From assembly GCA_933228895.1 (NCBI GenBank), contig OW121849.1, positions 124,438,849 to 124,502,848 on the forward strand: a stretch of 64,000 nucleotides of DNA. Reading direction: 5' to 3'. Positions 60,336 through 64,000 of this stretch are shown here, one piece after another. A model generated the notes under the pieces. That model saw nothing but the letters and a program-made list of their open reading frames with translations. It made no database searches and had not been told where the DNA came from. The number at the start of each line of letters is the position of its first letter. The first letter of the stretch is position 1. The DNA is from Platycnemis pennipes. Lineage: Eukaryota; Arthropoda; Insecta; Odonata; Platycnemididae. The position numbers and the translations under genes were made by a program.

Positions 60336-60590
60336 CTACCCTGTCACATCTTTCATTACTTGTTCCATATATCTCACTTGGGGCCTTCCTTTGCCATTCT
60401 TCCCATATATTTGTACTTCAAAGATTGTCTTCGTCAGGTCATCGTGTCTTAAGATATGGCCGATTAAGTTATCCCGTCTTCTTCTTATAGTTTTCAGCAG
60501 ACTTCTCTTTTCTCCCACTCTTCTTAAGACTTCTTCGTTTGTCACCCAATCGATCCATTTTATCTTCATCATTATTCTGTAGCACAACAT
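60336..60590 (-). pseudogene. LINE ORF2 C-terminal tail
   Basis: An 84-codon open part begins MLCYRIMMKIKWIDWVTNEE and continues through TIRRRRDNLIGHILRHDDLT, then GKGRPQVRYMEQV. It is the conserved C-terminus of this LINE family and aligns with copies at 12770 and 53590. The original family end (LADRRxxWRAA) lies in another frame past the stop. Confidence 0.85.
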
Positions 60591-61026
60591 TTCGAATGCT
60601 TTCGAACCCTATCATTCTCCGCTGCTGTCATCGACTATGCTTCACTGTCGTAAAGAAACATGCTCCAGATGTACGTCCTGATGAATTGTTTCCTTACTTC
60701 TACACTTGCATTTCCAGGTATAAGTAGGTTCTTCTTTTGGTAGAATACCCTCTTTGCCTGAGCTATTCAACTGATAGTTTCTTTCTTGCTTCGTCCATCG
60801 TTGGTTACTTGGCTTCCCAGTTAGCAGAATTCCTTCCGGTTCATGCTTCCCTAGTTTAACGTTGGTTTTGGCCTCCTCTCTCTTGCTGCACACCAGTATC
60901 TTAGTTTTCTTCTTATTGATATTCAGATGATTACTGGCTATTGTCCTTTACAAGGTTGTTAGCATCTTATTTAGCTCCTTCTCTGTCTCTGCTACGAGCG
61001 CTATGTCATCAGCGAATCGCAGAATG

Positions 61027-61284
61027 TTAATTTTTTTCTCCATGGATGTGCACTCCAGAAGACTTCTTTTTGATTTCATTGATGGCTCTCTCGATGTAAG
61101 CATTGAAAATTACGGGAGATAGTGCACAGCCCTGTCTCACTCCTTTCTTTATTCTTGCTTCTTCACAGCTAGGTCCAGATTTAATCACAGCTACTTGGTT
61201 TTTATACAAACTGTGGATAATTTTTCGGTCATTGTAGGGCACGCCAATTCCCTTCAGAATTCCAAGCATTGAATCCCAATCCAC
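61027..61284 (-). pseudogene. LINE reverse transcriptase, palm region
   Basis: This continues the same protein after the nonsense codon: FDNVDWDS-like start, LKGIGVPYNDRKIIHSLYKN, then EARIKKGVRQGCALSPVIFN, the RT motif RQGCxLSPxLFN. The FADDIA box follows slightly downstream at 60999-61016, after a break in the frame. With it the catalytic aspartates are present. Confidence 0.85.
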
Positions 61285-61296
61285 GTTGTCAAAAGC

Positions 61297-61728
61297 CTAC
61301 TCTAAATCCACAAATTCAATGAACATCAAATCGTTCTTCTCCATTCTCTTCTCCATGAGCAGCCTAAGGGCCAGCATTTCTTCTGTTGTGGCCTTACTTT
61401 TCCTCAATCCAAATTGATCTTCATCCAGGTACTTCTCAGCTTTTCGTTCCATTCTTCTATAGATGATCCTTGTTAACATCTTCAATACATGTTTTGTAAA
61501 GCTTATAGTCCTAAAATTTTCGCATTTCTCCTCTTTCTTCTTTTTTAAAATAGGAATGATGATGTTTTTCAAGAAGTCCCTGGGTATTTCTCCTGATGAG
61601 TACATGTCGCAGATGATTTTGAAAAGATGGGTTAATGTGTTCTCCCCTAAAATTTTAATTATTTCAGCAGGAATATCATCAAATACAGATGCCCTATTCA
61701 TGTGAATGTCACTTACTGCTGCGTCCAA
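61297..61728 (-). pseudogene. LINE reverse transcriptase, fingers region
   Basis: A 143-codon open part of the LINE covers the reverse-transcriptase fingers: AEIIKILGENTLTHLFKIIC, PRDFLKNIIIPILKKK, then FRTISFTKHVLKMLTRIIYR and EDQFGLRKSKATTEEMLALR. It stops at a TAG exactly where the palm motif (K)AFDNVDWDS begins, and the homology continues without pause beyond it. The break is therefore a single nonsense mutation. Confidence 0.85.
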
Positions 61729-62500
61729 TTCCGTCTCTTAATATTGATGCTCCCATACTTCGACTTCGCTTTCCTCTTCGATCACTTTTGTGCTGAGATG
61801 TTTTCCATTGTATAACTCTTCCAGATATTCTTTCCATCTCTTCACTTAAGTCTTCATTTTCAATCAAGAGTTCTCCATTATTGTCCCTTATGGCATTGCA
61901 TCTTACGTTTAAATCCATGAAGTGGTTCCTCCTTATCCTATAGGCAGCTTTCACCTTTCCAAGGGCAAGGTTGTTTTGTACATCTTTGCATAGGTTCTTC
62001 ATCCATATATCTCTAGCTTTCCTGGCTTTGCGACTTATTTCGTTCCTTATTCTTTTGCAACGAAGTTGTCCTTCTTCCGTTTTCGCATTCTTGTACTTTC
62101 TTCTTTCTTCAATCTGGTCTAAGACTTCTTCCGTGATCCATGACTTCTTCATGGTAACTTTCTTCTTCCAAGGGCTTCCTTTGCGCCTTCCTGTAGTCCA
62201 CATTTAATATTTTCCCAGCGCTCATCCACTGATTTCTCTGTCAGGTCCTCTCCCATGTTGTTTCCCACTGCTTTTTGAAATGCCTGCTGGTGTTGAGCCT
62301 CCTTTAGTTTTTCTATTATCCATACGTTCTTCATTGTTCTCTTCAACTTCTTGAATTTTAGATGACATTTCAACATCACTTAATTATGGTCACTGTCGAT
62401 GTCTGCCCCAGGGTCAATTTTGCAGTCCTTCACTTGGTTTCGAAATCTCTGCTTCACTAAAATGTAGTCTATCGGAAATCTGTGTTTGTACATCTGTGCA

Positions 62501-63255
62501 ATGTGTTATTATTAAATCTTACGTTGGTGATTTTCTTGAGAATGTAAATAGACTTCCCCACTATGGCAAACCCTCCATTGAATTGCAGACGATTTCTAGT
62601 CAGTTCCAGCATGCATTTACAAGGATTGAGTGCAATCAAGCGACGATATTGAAACAACACAGTTCCCCTTACTGTAAGCAAAGGTCAAGTCTCTAAAATG
62701 TCCACTCAAGTGTTAAAAGATAGCGACTTGGACGAATCCTACAAGCCCAAGTGTAGCAATGAAGTGAACGGTGAGCAGATTTAGCGCTGAAAAAGGAATT
62801 CGTTCCGCTTGAATTATATCTGCAAGTATTCAAATCGCTTATAATTATCAATTCAACACCATCAAGACCTTATTTATTTTATGGTCTGGCGATTTTGCTT
62901 AAATTTGAAAAATCAGATGTTTTAATAGTTCCAAAATGGCGATAAGGTAAGATTTCAGCCCAAGAAACAAAGCAAACTAAAGCAATATTTCCACGAATTA
63001 GTATAGGGATACAAATGCAATCACAAGTATTTCTATGATACATTGTCATTTTGGAACAATTTACTGGTTATGGTATGTCACAGTTTTTAACCGCACTCCT
63101 ATCACTATTCTGAACTCAGCAGAATATCATTAAAAATGACAAATTCTAGTTTTCAGTTATAACAATGACGTTAAATCTGGAAAATGAACAATACTACATA
63201 AAAAAACGTAAATAAAATTGCAATAAAAATCAACCACAATCTCCTTGTGTTTGAT
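62501..63255. other. Unassigned stretch
   Basis: This lies beyond the truncated 5' end of the LINE. No endonuclease N-terminus or other coding sequence was recognised. Confidence 0.4.
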
Positions 63256-63792
63256 TGTGGAAACATAGGAAAAAAGCTTTTGATTGTAACAGTTAGTACA
63301 TGAACTGAATGGCACGTTTTTCCCCCTTTTTTCGTCCAATTTTTTTCCCTTGTGTTCACCATGAAGGAGTTCCACAAAGTAACGCCACCCACCATTGCAT
63401 TCATTCACAATCTCCTTTTTTCTCACACCTTGTGCAAAGTAAGAGTACCGGATGGCCAAAATGATGAAAAAACAACTCACCTAATAGTGTAAAATAAATC
63501 AGGACTTTCACTTTGGTAAAACTGGGTTATATTGCTGATGGAGAAAATCCAATCCTAACATTGTGCGTGAAATATATGTATTAAAACCCCTTATTATTAT
63601 TTTAAAAAACATATATTCATATCATCATAATTAAGCGTGACAAAGTTTTTCTTAAAAATTTTCGATAAGTATATAGTCTTTTATGCACGGTAGATGTAAG
63701 CGTACTGCGATTTGATGATCTTTATTTCCGACGTACCATTCAGTTCATGTACTAACTGTTACAATCAAAAGCTTTTTTCCTATGTTTCCACA
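63256..63792. repeat. Foldback: perfect 57-bp inverted repeat with 423-bp spacer
   Basis: 63256-63312 (TGTGGAAACATAGG...CTGAATGG) is the exact reverse complement of 63736-63792. Perfect identity implies a young duplication or an active inverted-repeat element. Similarity ends abruptly on both sides. A 107-codon minus-strand frame (63157-63480, containing CNGGWRYFVELLHGEHKGKK) overlaps the left arm. It has no domain I can name and may be chance, but its charged middle section is unlike the AT-driven frames nearby. Confidence 0.9.
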
Positions 63793-64000
63793 AAAAGTGG
63801 GGATGTGACACCAAAAAGGTTATGGTGAAAGCTTCCTTGCGCTACGAGAAAAAGTTTTTAACACCTGACAAAATATTTTTCTTATTACTAATGCATCCTT
63901 CGGATGAGTTTTTAGGAATAAGGCTGGCTGTTAAAATAATTGCTTAAAACGGTTTTATGAAATTGATTTTTAAGGGGGAAGGTTCGAGAATATGGGCAAC
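63793..64000. other. Right edge, unassigned
   Basis: Short unclassified sequence after the foldback. A transposon or gene could start here and continue outside the window. Confidence 0.4.

Larger units (their letters stand above)
60244..62500 (-). mobile_element. LINE (endonuclease/reverse transcriptase), copy C, 5'-truncated
   Basis: A 2.2-kb non-LTR retrotransposon on the minus strand, the best preserved of three copies. From the 5' side it carries the C-terminal end of an AP-type endonuclease (IDYILVKQRF, then GADIDSDHN near 62400-62470) and a linker (62150-62380 and 61709-62203). The reverse transcriptase follows: IIPILKKKKEEKCENFRTIS, IKKGVRQGCALSP, and the catalytic FADDIA at 60999-61016. 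The tail is IRRRRDNLIGHILRHDDL with GKGRPQVRYMEQVMKDV (60336-60590). Defects are a frameshift near 61730, a nonsense codon at 61297-61299 replacing Lys of the usual KAFD motif, and loss of the endonuclease N-terminus. It resembles arthropod RTE-like endonuclease-RTs; the clade is not certain. Confidence 0.9.

Noticed and set aside
1..64000. CRISPR array, prokaryotic operon or phage region
   Set aside because: No regularly spaced direct repeats with unique spacers and no dense co-oriented genes. The content is typical of a repeat-rich animal genome.

Overview
This is repeat-rich, AT-rich eukaryotic DNA from an arthropod, most likely an insect. The case rests on a split opsin exon with GT/AG borders, tRNA-derived SINEs, non-LTR retrotransposons, Penelope-like element (PLE) remains, hAT-type and TA-flanked DNA transposons, and the absence of any operon-like coding density. 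Almost every long open frame is a transposon relic or a chance frame. The species cannot be named from the sequence.

Host genes. The only convincing host coding sequence is one internal exon of a ciliary-type (pteropsin-like) opsin on the minus strand at 9964-10180. Its partner exons were not found, so much of the window may be intron or flank of that gene. A 150-codon frame at 40484-40936 (minus) has a weak gustatory-receptor look and is left as a candidate.

Layout. 1-1150: decayed PLE (reverse transcriptase plus GIY-YIG endonuclease, minus), abutted at 1159-1510 by a short hAT-type MITE with 8-bp target duplications. 1.9-2.1 kb: tRNA-SINE. 7.0-7.2 kb: inverted pair of tRNA-like units. 8.3-8.5 kb: MITE-like inverted repeat. 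10 kb: opsin exon. 12.3-13.0 kb: short palindromes, then a LINE 3' end. 21.3-21.5 kb: large palindrome. 22.6-23.6 kb: decayed LINE with a duplicated segment. 24.2-25.1 kb: TA-flanked DNA transposon. 26.0-27.0 kb: hammerhead-like motif, then a LINE 3' end. 31.9-32.1, 54.4-54.6 and 58.6-58.9 kb: inverted-repeat hairpins with hammerhead-ribozyme-like cores. 35.4, 39.2 and 43.1 kb: tRNA-SINEs. 44.0 and 46.3 kb: a direct repeat pair. 48.0-52.1 kb: a 4-kb hAT-type element. 52.9-53.9 and 60.2-62.5 kb: two more LINE copies of the 12.8-kb family. 63.3 and 63.7 kb: a perfect 57-bp inverted repeat.

The most interesting signal is a set of at least four sequence-distinct hairpin insertions. Each carries the CUGANGA / stem II / GAAA signature of a hammerhead ribozyme between inverted arms. 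This fits PLE terminal repeats, which are known to carry minimal type I hammerheads, deposited here as solo inverted termini without a reverse transcriptase. No folding or database search could be run; the motifs were read by eye.
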